A stretch of 12,752 nt of DNA from Armatimonadota bacterium (GCA_029777735.1 JAKORR010000233.1:1-12752), one strand, 5' to 3'; numbered from the stretch's first letter, positions 1 through 7,520 are shown. A program made the numbers and translations. The notes: generated by a model not told the origin, from the letters alone.

Positions 1-3000
1 CGGCGATCAGCAGCGGGATCACCAGTTCCTTGGTCCCGCGGAACCCCGTCGCCGCCACAGCCGAGCATAGATACGTACGCCCATTGATACCAGCGTAGAT
101 ATTCAGCTCGATACGCTGCATCAGTTCGTTGAGATGATCGCGAACCTGCTTCGCGTCGTCGATACGGATCGCCACGCACCGCAGGGTGCCTCCAGCGTCG
201 ATGACATACTGGTAGGGCACGATCAGCGCCTGGTCTGGAGCAAGGTGGATGTACTCCCTCAACTCTTCCTCGCTCATGCGACCGCCCCTGGCAGCCTGTT
301 GCTGCTGCTGAGCCTGCTGCTCCTGCATGAGCAAGTAGTCAACAGGCGTGATCTGCTCACCGTCCAAATCGACGACCTTCTTGAAACGATTCGAGTCGAT
401 TATCCCGATAACCTTCAGGTTTGTTCCGAAGACCTTTACATAGACGTGTCCGACGTCTTCGCGCTCAATACCTAACTTTGTGGCCATAGCCTCGGGGATG
501 ATACAAACCAAGCTGTCTTCGGGCTCAAACCACCGTCCACCGGGTAGTAAGTAGCGCTGAGGCTTCGTGACTTCCGCTTCCTCGGGCGTCAGACCCACCA
601 TCGCGGTGGCGGCGTAGTTCATATCCGCCCGCGACACCGTGATGAAGCTTTGCTCTCCCACACGCGCCGAGAAGTACCACGCTCGCGGCGCCACTGGGTA
701 CTCTTCCCCAAATTCGTTGCGCATGATTCGCGTTGTCGGTTCCCCAATGGGCTCCCACGTCTTGTCGCGGATCATGATGCCGTTGTACTGCGCCGTTTTT
801 GGCAGCAGGATCCGGTTGGGCCGCACCGTCTCCACTACCGACGTGCAGGACAGGACCGTGAAGGTGAGCAGGATGAGCGTAACCGATGTGAGAATCGACC
901 GCGCCTTACGCCGCCGCATATTGGAGATGCCCAGGCGGAAGGCGGCACCGGACGCGCTGAGACGACCCACATCAGCTGTCCGCACGCCGGTCTGCTCATA
1001 CTTGATCTCCTTCATTTGCTCTTCGAACTTCTGCACGATGATGTAGATCACCAAAGCCGTAAGCGCCAGGATGATGAAGGCCAGCAAGATGATGACAGGT
1101 GTGAAGGTGATGGCGAAGGCGGGATGCACGGCCCACAGGGCACAGAAGACGATGATGAAGATGGCGAAGAACCAAAGTATCTGCCACTTCACATCGGGCG
1201 CGGCGACCAGCAGACGCTCCATAAAGAAGGCAAAGGGCAAAAGCAGAGCAAGGTAGAAAATCACGCCGCGCACAACGTCACGGCCTGTGCGCCGGACATC
1301 AGGGTAGGCCCGCGACTCAAAGCTCCAAGCTGCGCGAGAGGCTGTCAAGAACTGGTCATACCGTTGCCTCTCGAGGGCTTCGATGGCCCGCTGTAGCTCT
1401 TCCCTAGCCCGGGCGTGGGCCTTGTCGACGCGCACGTTCTCAATGCCATGACTCTTGAGGACGTTATTGCGCACGTCGTCGACGCGCCACATGTCCATCG
1501 CAACACGGAAGGGTGTGGCATACATCGACGGCACCTCGTCGATCAGGTAGCCCTCGCCTTCGGGGTGGCGTACAGTGGGATTCACCAGAATTAGACGCAG
1601 CCCCAACACGCTGGCGCCCATCAACACCTTAGTCTTTGTCCCAGAGGGCGCGAAGACCAAGGCCACCGGCTCGTAGGCCGACACGAACTGTTGTGGAGGC
1701 AGCGGCAGACAGTAGCCATACTGGTACGGCGCTGCGTCAGTGGCCGCGTCCAGGACGTTGATCTCACGCAGCAGCTCAAAGAACCGCTGGTCCACCATGT
1801 CAAAGATGACCATTGGCTTGCAGCGGAACATGACCACGGTCACCGGCTTGATGTCCTGGTCCAAGGTCAGATCGATGGGATAGGCCTCTGCCCCGTTCAC
1901 ACCTCGGTCGGGCGCCATCGAAATGTGGCCGTCCTCCGGGTCCAACAAGTAGCCCTCGATAGGCACCACACCACCTCGTGCACGCACATTGGGCAGGCCA
2001 ATGATGTGGATTCGGCCCTCTTCGTTCGCTATATCCAGAATGTCGCCACGAACGCCCATTGCCGTATTCGTGCCAATGCGAGCCACCGCCACCGAGCCAG
2101 GAATGGGATCGTCTGGGAAGGTGCTCACCGAGGGGTCAAAGCGCACCAGCCGCCCCTTCACCTCAACGAAGTTGTCCTCCAGCTGCAGGTCGTAGAGCTT
2201 CTTGGGCTCTGTGATGTTGACCAGGTCCATGAGCAGACAGGCCAGAAATCGAGTCTGCTCATATAGGTTTGGCACCTCGACGTACTGAGGCGTGTCCAGT
2301 GGTGTGTCAACGAGCGCACGCGAGTCGTTGACCGTGGCGAAACCCAGACCCGGAATCCCAGCAAGAGTGGCCACTTCACTGGACAGGGCAAGCTTGCCGG
2401 CCATGTAAGTCTGCCAGTTCTTGCCCTGAATGGCGTTGATGCCGTCCACAAGCCTGTCCTCTCGGTTGACGCCGAGCGCGCCCGCGATAAGATCTCCGTA
2501 CTCGCGAGACTTCTTGCCTATGTCTGAGAACTTCCACTGGATGCTCTCGCTGTAGTTATAGAAATATGCTTTGTAGAAGATACCGAAGGTGGGCAGGTGG
2601 CTGGACAGATCGATGCTAAACCACAAGGAAATGCCCTTGTGCGAGAAGTCCAGCGCGTCCGTGACTCCCTCCAAGGCGGTCTTGACCTTCTCAAGCGCGC
2701 TCTCTTTGTCCGCGATCGAGGCATCCCGGCCAAGGCGCCGCGCTTCCTGCACTACTGCTATCGCGTTGTCGAGCGCCTGGTTCATGTCGGGGATCGATTG
2801 ATCGAACTCATCGAATAGCTTCAGGCGCTCCGTCAGCTCGTCAGCCGTGAGCTGCTTTTCTTTGACCTTGCCCTTGTTGGGGTCTGCCCTCCGTCCCTTG
2901 GCCACCGTCTTCTGAAGCGCGGCAACCTTCTTCTCCCCTGACCTGAGAGCCTTGGCGATCCGGCCGAGAGCGCGATAGCGCTCTTCCACAATCTCCTCAT

Positions 3001-4198
3001 GTGTCTTAGCGACTTTGGAAGGCCCGGTCTTCTCCTCTTCCCAGACGCGCTCGGCGGCATCCTCGATGTCACGGCGAGCAGTATCGGCCAGAGAGAAAGC
3101 CCGCCGCACATACTTCTCAATGCGGGCACCCCGCAGTCGGTTACGTATGTACCACTTGCTGCCCGCCAACCCCTCAAAGTGCCCCGACGTTGCCAGGAAC
3201 ACCAATGTGCGCTTGGGCGGCTGCTGCTTGAAGGCCTTGATGATCTGGAACATCGAGGCGAGGCTACAGGCACTCTCCGCACCCGGCGCCACATCCGGCG
3301 TAATACTCATCGAGTCGTAGTACGCCTGGATGACAACCGAGTGTTTACTCAAGCGCGGGTCGGTGCCATGAATCGTGGCGGAGATGTTCTTGCCGAGCAC
3401 CTTCTGCCACACCACATCGGATCTGACCCGGACTTGGACCTGATCCTCGGACTTCAGCAGACTCAGCAGGTAATCAGCATCCGCCCGACGTACCAGGAAC
3501 CGGGGAATGTCCACAGGAAGCGACAGGAACTTCTGCTCTGCCTCGCCCCTGATGGTCTCCGACGGTTCGACGAAAAGACAGGCTCGCGCGCCCAACAGTG
3601 GCGCATTGAACCATTCCGAGCCACAATCGAAGTCAAGAAGTACTATGCTGTTAGTGACGTCTTTGGCGTTGAAGGCCCGCAGATCGCCTGGGCCCGCATA
3701 CACAAGGTTGCCCTCAAGGCCCTTCGGTGGGGTCTTCGTCGTCCGCAGTAGGTTCGGCCACATCGGAAGGACCTCAAAGTCTCGTCCTCCCTCCACTTGC
3801 AAGCTCGACACACGGCCCTTCTCATCGCGGCGCGACACAGGTACGAGCACGGGGAAGGTCTCGACCTGTATATTGTCAAGCCCCAACTGCCGAAACTGAC
3901 TCTCTACGTACTTGGCTGCCTGATCACAGCCCGGATAGCCCGTTACACGGCTGCCCAGACTCGACAGGTAGTCAATGGTGCTAGCCAGCTCATCGTAGCT
4001 AACGGCTCCAGCAGCCAGCTCGTAGTCCGTGTCGGATTTGAGGACCAGTTCCTCCTCTTCTCCAGCACCACTGCTCTGTCCCAGAGCCGACGCTGCGCTT
4101 AGGGCAAAGGCCACCACCACTACAATCCAAAGATTACGCCAGGGTCTCAGAGACCGCACTTGAGCTTCACCACCTGATAAGCGGTCCAGCCGGTGCAC
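1..4198 (-). CDS. Giant exported M28-peptidase-like / FtsX-MacB permease fusion protein (C-terminus off window)
   Basis: Single open frame of 1399 codons with no stop before the window edge. Likely an ABC permease subunit whose extracytoplasmic part is built on an M28/PA aminopeptidase fold. Domains by residue, from GTG 4198: signal peptide or anchor (core 23-38, possible cleavage near ALG-Q at 40-41); M28-like start 58-115; PA-like 130-265; M28 core to about 650, split by a charged helical insertion at 358-518; beta-rich region 660-860; TM helices near 976-993, 1004-1023 and 1026-1056; FtsX entry TM 1101-1119 after the basic NMRRRKARS; then a MacB-like periplasmic domain running off the window. 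Most M28 ligands are missing (see findings), so hydrolysis is doubtful. GTG 4198 has GGAAGGAG 7 nt upstream; GTG 4159, with AGGTGG 10 nt upstream, is an alternative giving a shorter signal peptide. It lies 246 bp downstream of the ATPase gene. The exported substrate is unknown. Confidence 0.85.
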   Translation of the reverse strand, partial: MHRLDRLSGGEAQVRSLRPWRNLWIVVVVAFALSAASALGQSSGAGEEEELVLKSDTDYELAAGAVSYDELASTIDYLSSLGSRVTGYPGCDQAAKYVESQFRQLGLDNIQVETFPVLVPVSRRDEKGRVSSLQVEGGRDFEVLPMWPNLLRTTKTPPKGLEGNLVYAGPGDLRAFNAKDVTNSIVLLDFDCGSEWFNAPLLGARACLFVEPSETIRGEAEQKFLSLPVDIPRFLVRRADADYLLSLLKSEDQVQVRVRSDVVWQKVLGKNISATIHGTDPRLSKHSVVIQAYYDSMSITPDVAPGAESACSLASMFQIIKAFKQQPPKRTLVFLATSGHFEGLAGSKWYIRNRLRGARIEKYVRRAFSLADTARRDIEDAAERVWEEEKTGPSKVAKTHEEIVEERYRALGRIAKALRSGEKKVAALQKTVAKGRRADPNKGKVKEKQLTADELTERLKLFDEFDQSIPDMNQALDNAIAVVQEARRLGRDASIADKESALEKVKTALEGVTDALDFSHKGISLWFSIDLSSHLPTFGIFYKAYFYNYSESIQWKFSDIGKKSREYGDLIAGALGVNREDRLVDGINAIQGKNWQTYMAGKLALSSEVATLAGIPGLGFATVNDSRALVDTPLDTPQYVEVPNLYEQTRFLACLLMDLVNITEPKKLYDLQLEDNFVEVKGRLVRFDPSVSTFPDDPIPGSVAVARIGTNTAMGVRGDILDIANEEGRIHIIGLPNVRARGGVVPIEGYLLDPEDGHISMAPDRGVNGAEAYPIDLTLDQDIKPVTVVMFRCKPMVIFDMVDQRFFELLREINVLDAATDAAPYQYGYCLPLPPQQFVSAYEPVALVFAPSGTKTKVLMGASVLGLRLILVNPTVRHPEGEGYLIDEVPSMYATPFRVAMDMWRVDDVRNNVLKSHGIENVRVDKAHARAREELQRAIEALERQRYDQFLTASRAAWSFESRAYPDVRRTGRDVVRGVIFYLALLLPFAFFMERLLVAAPDVKWQILWFFAIFIIVFCALWAVHPAFAITFTPVIILLAFIILALTALVIYIIVQKFEEQMKEIKYEQTGVRTADVGRLSASGAAFRLGISNMRRRKARSILTSVTLILLTFTVLSCTSVVETVRPNRILLPKTAQYNGIMIRDKTWEPIGEPTTRIMRNEFGEEYPVAPRAWYFSARVGEQSFITVSRADMNYAATAMVGLTPEEAEVTKPQRYLLPGGRWFEPEDSLVCIIPEAMATKLGIEREDVGHVYVKVFGTNLKVIGIIDSNRFKKVVDLDGEQITPVDYLLMQEQQAQQQQQAARGGRMSEEELREYIHLAPDQALIVPYQYVIDAGGTLRCVAIRIDDAKQVRDHLNELMQRIELNIYAGINGRTYLCSAVAATGFRGTKELVIPLLIA

Positions 4199-4205
4199 AG
4201 AACTA

Positions 4206-4213
4206 CTCCTTCC
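4206..4213 (-). promoter_or_regulatory. Ribosome binding site deciding the GTG start at 4198
   Basis: The minus strand reads GGAAGGAG, seven bases before an in-frame GTG at 4198. The frame is open further upstream (in-frame ATG at 4255 and beyond), but those starts show no Shine-Dalgarno and would put a glycine-rich stretch before the signal peptide. A second, weaker AGGTGG at 4170-4175 could serve GTG 4159. Confidence 0.55.
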
Positions 4214-4444
4214 GCCGGGCAGGCAGTCCTGTGCCGTATCCTCGACTCCGCGCATAACTGGTTGGCTGCAGCTTCCCCAGAAACCTGACAATCCGCCACC
4301 CCGGCCCTCGTTCGACACGGCCGCCATCATTGTGTCCGCCAAACTCAAACCTGCTGCCGCTGGGGCTCGGGGCTCTAGGCTCTCTAGGCCGCCCGCGGAG
4401 TTGTCTGAGCGTGTTTTAGCCAGTGCTGCCGGCCTCCATCCATG

Positions 4445-5347
4445 CTATCCGCTGGCTTCCTCATCACCCAGTCGGCCAACCTCCAAGTCGATCTCATGCC
4501 GGTGCTCAATCCGCTCCAGAGCACCGTCCCGGATGTGGACTATGCGGTCCGACACGTCGATCATCTTCAGGTCGTGGGTAGCTGAAATGACGGTCACGCC
4601 GCCGCCCACGTTAAGCTCCTTGAGTAGCGCGATGATCTCCTTGCCGGTCGTCAGGTCCAAGTTGCCCGTCGGCTCGTCTGCCAGGATGATCGACGGACTA
4701 TTGGCCAGCGCTCGCGCCACCGCCACGCGCTGCTGCTGCCCGCCCGATAGCTCGAAGGGTTTGTGATTCAAACGATCTCCCAGACCCACCAGCTCAAGCA
4801 GCATCCGCCCCCGCTCCATCATCTCGTCGGTGCCCATGCCGGCAAAGATCATCGGCAACGTCACGTTCTCGAGCGCCGTCATGACCGGAATGAGGTTAAA
4901 GGTCTGGAAGATGTAGCCGAGCTTTCGGCAGCGCAACCAAGCCAACTCGAAGGCCGTCAGTTGCGCTAGGTCCACTTCATCGATAAAGCAGGACCCGCTG
5001 GTCGGCTTGTCAAGTCCTCCTATCATGTTGAACAGCGTGCTTTTTCCCGACCCCGAGGGCCCCATGATGGACAGATACTCACCGCGGCGGACGTCGAGGT
5101 CAACGCCGCGAAGCGCCGGAACCTCGACCTCCCCCATTTTGTAGACCTTGGTCAGCCCGCGAGTACGCACGATGAACTCGTGCGTCGTGGCAGACTCGTC
5201 GTGTACGATCTCCGCTGCCCGCTGGACGGTGATCCGTTCCGCTTCCGCCACCTGGTCGCGCAGGTCAGCGCCACAATCCGGACAGACAGTCACAACGCCC
5301 CAGGTTTCTATCTCCTTGGAGCACTTAGGGCACTTGATATTGGCCAT
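4445..5347 (-). CDS. ABC transporter ATP-binding protein, MacB/LolD family, with N-terminal zinc ribbon
   Basis: 300-residue cytoplasmic ATPase that should power the FtsX-type permeases on either side. The ABC core is intact: Walker A GPSGSGKST at 96-104, Q-loop Q148, signature LSGGQQQ at 200-206, Walker B IILADEP at 220-226 and H-loop H258. The sequence around the Q-loop and the DEPTGNLD stretch are typical of the MacB/LolD/FtsE group. Unusually, the ABC domain begins only near residue 57. Ahead of it is a small treble-clef-like ribbon with C6-x2-C9 and C22-x2-C25, which probably binds one zinc, then a short helical linker. The start ATG at 5347 is fixed by AGGAGG six bases upstream (5354-5359). 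The same frame continues upstream to an ATG at 5476, but that stretch is arginine-rich, overlaps the permease gene and lacks support. The permease stop lies 55 bp upstream, so the two are probably co-transcribed. Confidence 0.93.
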   Translation of the reverse strand: MANIKCPKCSKEIETWGVVTVCPDCGADLRDQVAEAERITVQRAAEIVHDESATTHEFIVRTRGLTKVYKMGEVEVPALRGVDLDVRRGEYLSIMGPSGSGKSTLFNMIGGLDKPTSGSCFIDEVDLAQLTAFELAWLRCRKLGYIFQTFNLIPVMTALENVTLPMIFAGMGTDEMMERGRMLLELVGLGDRLNHKPFELSGGQQQRVAVARALANSPSIILADEPTGNLDLTTGKEIIALLKELNVGGGVTVISATHDLKMIDVSDRIVHIRDGALERIEHRHEIDLEVGRLGDEEASG

Positions 5348-5402
5348 GAGCCACCTCCTGGCGGGCTGCCCGCCCCAAGGGGCGGGACGGCGGTATCGTG
5401 CG

Positions 5403-6140
5403 CTAAATCTCGCTTCGCAGGGCAGCTGCTGCCGGCATCTGCGCAGCGCGCTTGGCCGGCAGAATCGCCGCAACAAAAGCGATAAAGGTGCCTATCAAAA
5501 TCGACAGTACAAGATAGAAGATCATAGCTGGCCAGTCGAGTTTCGCGGGTAGGTCCCATCCGCCCTTCCACGCGTACATCAGCAGGCCACCAACATGGCC
5601 GATGAAAGCTCCTACTAGCGACCCCAGCACGCCCAGGACGATCGACTCGATGAGGAACAGGCGGACAATAAAGATATCTAGAGCCCCTAGGCACTTCATC
5701 GTTCCGATCTCGCGGAAACGCTCGGTCACCGACATTAGCATCGAGTTGCTGATACCCACAGCACACACCAGAAGGGACATCACAACCAGCCACATCTGCC
5801 GAGCATTGCGCGCCTGTGCCTCTTCCTCGGCTTCCTCCTGCCCTGGGATCACTAACTCACTCTCCTGGCTCTGGATCTGGATCTGCGTGAGCCTCGCCCG
5901 GCGCGCCATGTCCCTCTCGATGACGTCCTCAGACAGCTTCGCGGTCCAGATATACGAGAGGAAGGCTATGCCCAGGACAATGCCTGACGCCGTGATCGCG
6001 GCCCGCCCAAGACGGATCGTCACGTTACGCATCGAAATGACGAAGGCTGCCGACCACGGAAGCGCGATCTGCTCGCCTAGACGCTCTTCGGTACGGGTCT
6101 CTACAGCACGCTTCGCAAGCTCGCGAACGTTGATCATCAT
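5403..6140 (-). CDS. Small FtsX-family ABC transporter permease
   Basis: 245-residue inner-membrane permease with four predicted TM helices: about 46-66, 116-137, 157-190 (long) and 205-228. The stretch from ISNSMLMSV (130) through TERFREIGTMKCLGA is the classic FtsX/MacB coupling region, and the end (PAKRAAQ, then P-rich to LRSE) matches the usual FtsX C-terminus. Most MacB or LolC/E proteins have a periplasmic domain of 150-250 residues between TM1 and TM2. Here only about 50 residues lie there, including an acidic run (EEAEEEAQ, 102-109). The protein may therefore need a partner for extracytoplasmic contacts, and the giant fusion protein encoded downstream is the obvious candidate. The start may be ATG 6140 or the adjacent ATG 6137; the only Shine-Dalgarno-like GGAG is about 16 bases upstream, so the start is less certain than the frame. 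It is first in the locus, just behind a predicted promoter. Confidence 0.9.
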   Translation of the reverse strand: MMINVRELAKRAVETRTEERLGEQIALPWSAAFVISMRNVTIRLGRAAITASGIVLGIAFLSYIWTAKLSEDVIERDMARRARLTQIQIQSQESELVIPGQEEAEEEAQARNARQMWLVVMSLLVCAVGISNSMLMSVTERFREIGTMKCLGALDIFIVRLFLIESIVLGVLGSLVGAFIGHVGGLLMYAWKGGWDLPAKLDWPAMIFYLVLSILIGTFIAFVAAILPAKRAAQMPAAAALRSEI

Positions 6141-6181
6141 GGCAGAGCCATCACACTCCGATCAGCGCAGTCTACTTAAGC

Positions 6182-6211
6182 ATACTACCACGCGCTACAA
6201 GCCATGGTCAA
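6182..6211 (-). promoter_or_regulatory. Predicted sigma-70-like promoter of the ABC transporter locus
   Basis: On the minus strand TTGACC (6211-6206) and TAGTAT (6187-6182) are separated by 18 bases. Transcription would begin near 6175, giving a leader of about 35 nt before the permease ATG. It shares a short intergenic region with the cobA promoter pointing the other way. Called from consensus resemblance only. Confidence 0.45.
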
Positions 6212-6261
6212 TTCCGCGCTCGTCGGTTCTTTCCTCCTACACCTCAGGAACCCTTTTCTCA

Positions 6262-6290
6262 TTGACCAAGCACCCCAAGGACCATAGAAT
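6262..6290 (+). promoter_or_regulatory. Predicted sigma-70-like promoter of cobA, abutting the start codon
   Basis: TTGACC (6262-6267) and TAGAAT (6285-6290) are separated by exactly 17 bases. The expected transcription start is around 6296-6298, and the cobA ATG is at 6298, so the message would have essentially no leader. That leaves no room for a cobalamin riboswitch or a Shine-Dalgarno site. Called from consensus resemblance only. Confidence 0.45.
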
Positions 6291-6297
6291 CCGGACG

Positions 6298-6852
6298 ATG
6301 AGCACCGCCGAAAGACGGGACCATATTGGCCTTCTTCAGGTCTATACCGGCGACGGCAAGGGTAAGACCACGGCCGCTCTCGGCCTCTCTCTCAGGGCCC
6401 TCGGAGCGGGCCTAAGGGTCGCCTTTCTGCAGCTCTTCAAGGGTGCGCTACCCAGCAGTGAGCTAGCCCTTGTTTGTCGCTTTGGGTCGGACTTCTGGCT
6501 CAAACGATTCGCGCGCGAGCTAACTCCCTACAGCCTCGGAAGGGGCGAGCCCACCGACGAAGACCGGCAGGTGGCCGCCGAGGCTTGGGCCACAGCACGC
6601 GAGGTGATCCTGTCGGGCGCCTGGGACCTCGTCGTGCTGGATGAAGTGAACAACCTCCTCCACGCCGCCCTGATTCCGATTCCCGACTGCCTTGCTTCCC
6701 TCTTGCAGCGACCCCGTTACGTCGATGTGGTCTGCACCGGCCGAGGAGCTCCCCAGCAGTTGCTGGATGTTGCCGACCTGGTGACGGAGATGAGATGCCT
6801 CAAGCACCCCTTCGCATCCGGAGTTCCCGCACGACCCGGTATCGACTGTTGA
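6298..6852 (+). CDS. cobA: Corrinoid (cob(I)yrinic acid a,c-diamide) adenosyltransferase, CobA/BtuR/CobO family
   Basis: 184-residue cytoplasmic enzyme that transfers the adenosyl group from ATP to the reduced cobalt of corrinoids, completing or salvaging adenosylcobalamin. The family's unusual P-loop is clear: VYTGDGKGKTTAALG at 15-29, with phosphate-binding GDGKGKT at 18-24, followed by SLRALGAGLRVAFLQLFKG (31-49), matching the family's LRA-G-G-V-QF-KG block. The acidic strand VVLDEVNN is at 112-119, and the C-terminus TGRGAPQQL...LVTEM...KHPF...GVPARPGIDC matches the family tail. Length is close to the usual 180-200. The frame is open far upstream (to 5602), but that part is antisense to the permease. 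ATG 6298 begins just before the first conserved residues and directly follows the predicted promoter. No good Shine-Dalgarno is present. No other cobalamin gene is in the window, so it may serve salvage. Its stop overlaps the signal peptidase gene. Confidence 0.9.
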   Translation: MSTAERRDHIGLLQVYTGDGKGKTTAALGLSLRALGAGLRVAFLQLFKGALPSSELALVCRFGSDFWLKRFARELTPYSLGRGEPTDEDRQVAAEAWATAREVILSGAWDLVVLDEVNNLLHAALIPIPDCLASLLQRPRYVDVVCTGRGAPQQLLDVADLVTEMRCLKHPFASGVPARPGIDC

Positions 6853-7445
6853 GGCGAGTGCGTCCAGTGGAGCACAGTCGCGCGGGCTACCGAGTCAACC
6901 TCCGGACGATAGGACACGTCCTCGCCTACGTGTTCGCCACAAGCCTGCTCATCTTCGCTGTCTGGTTCTATCTCACTTACCGTATAGGCGTCGTGCCCCC
7001 TCACTCTCGGTCTATGGCGCCTACCCTGAAGCCCGGCGATCAGTACCTGATAAACATCAGGGCCTACCGTCGTCACCTGCCCAAACGCGGCGACGTGGTG
7101 GTCTTCAGGGTGGAAAATGGAGACTACCTTGTCAAGCGCGTCATTGGAACTCCCGGCGACTGGGTCTGGATCGAGGACGCGACGACATATCTGAACGGCC
7201 GTCCCCTCCGCGAACCCTACACAGTCCACACAGCCGAGAACTGGAACGAGCCGGCCATCCAAGCGGTGGTCCCCCAAGGCCAGGTCTTCGTGATGGGCGA
7301 CAACCGTGACCGGAGTGAGGACAGCCGCGACTTCGGCCCTGTATCCATCAAGGACATCCTCGGACGCGCCGAACGCATCATCTTCCCCTGGAACCGACGC
7401 TGTACGCTCGACACCAGCGACGCCGCCGACAGCCCTCACCGGTAG
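6795..7445 (+). CDS. lepB: Signal peptidase I (S26 family)
   Basis: 216-residue membrane serine protease that removes signal peptides from exported proteins on the outer face of the cytoplasmic membrane. One TM helix is predicted at about 38-61. The catalytic block is HSRSMAPTLKPGD with nucleophile S73. The general base lies in YLVKRVIGTPGD as K114. Box E reads GDNRDRSEDSRDFGPV (168-183), and the end PWNRR follows an IIFPW strand as in the family. ATG 6795 has GGAG five bases upstream (6786-6789) but overlaps cobA by 58 bp. GTG 6858 or GTG 6867, just after the cobA stop, would shorten the basic N-terminal tail to 195 or 192 residues without touching the TM helix. Either way it is co-transcribed with cobA. 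Exported products of this window (the DUF4091 protein and probably the giant fusion) would be typical substrates. Confidence 0.92.
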   Translation: MPQAPLRIRSSRTTRYRLLRRVRPVEHSRAGYRVNLRTIGHVLAYVFATSLLIFAVWFYLTYRIGVVPPHSRSMAPTLKPGDQYLINIRAYRRHLPKRGDVVVFRVENGDYLVKRVIGTPGDWVWIEDATTYLNGRPLREPYTVHTAENWNEPAIQAVVPQGQVFVMGDNRDRSEDSRDFGPVSIKDILGRAERIIFPWNRRCTLDTSDAADSPHR

Positions 7446-7520
7446 CCTCCTCACCGTCGGCCATCAGTCGAAGCCTCGGCTCAAGGTCACTGTGCGTCTC
7501 AGCATCTGAACAGGGGACGC

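Noticed and set aside
650..1396. Long plus-strand open frame
   Set aside because: It is antisense to the continuous giant permease gene, is rich in H, R, D and Q in the pattern of a complementary-strand shadow, and has no recognisable motif.
4199..4331. Upstream ATG starts (4255 and around 4330) for the giant fusion protein
   Set aside because: No ribosome site, and they would place a long glycine-rich segment before the signal peptide.
4366..4390. Short repeated GGCTCTAGGCTCTCTAGG motif
   Set aside because: Two imperfect copies of about nine bases; too small to support a repeat element or binding site.
5348..5476. Possible N-terminal extension of the ATPase
   Set aside because: Arginine- and proline-rich, overlaps the permease stop, and the strong ribosome site at 5354-5359 points to ATG 5347.
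5602..6297. Possible N-terminal extension of CobA by 232 residues
   Set aside because: The upstream part is antisense to the FtsX permease, is serine/arginine-rich without any motif, and CobA homology begins only after ATG 6298.
7446..7520. Search for a bidirectional terminator between converging genes
   Set aside because: No stem with a T-run is visible in these 75 bases.
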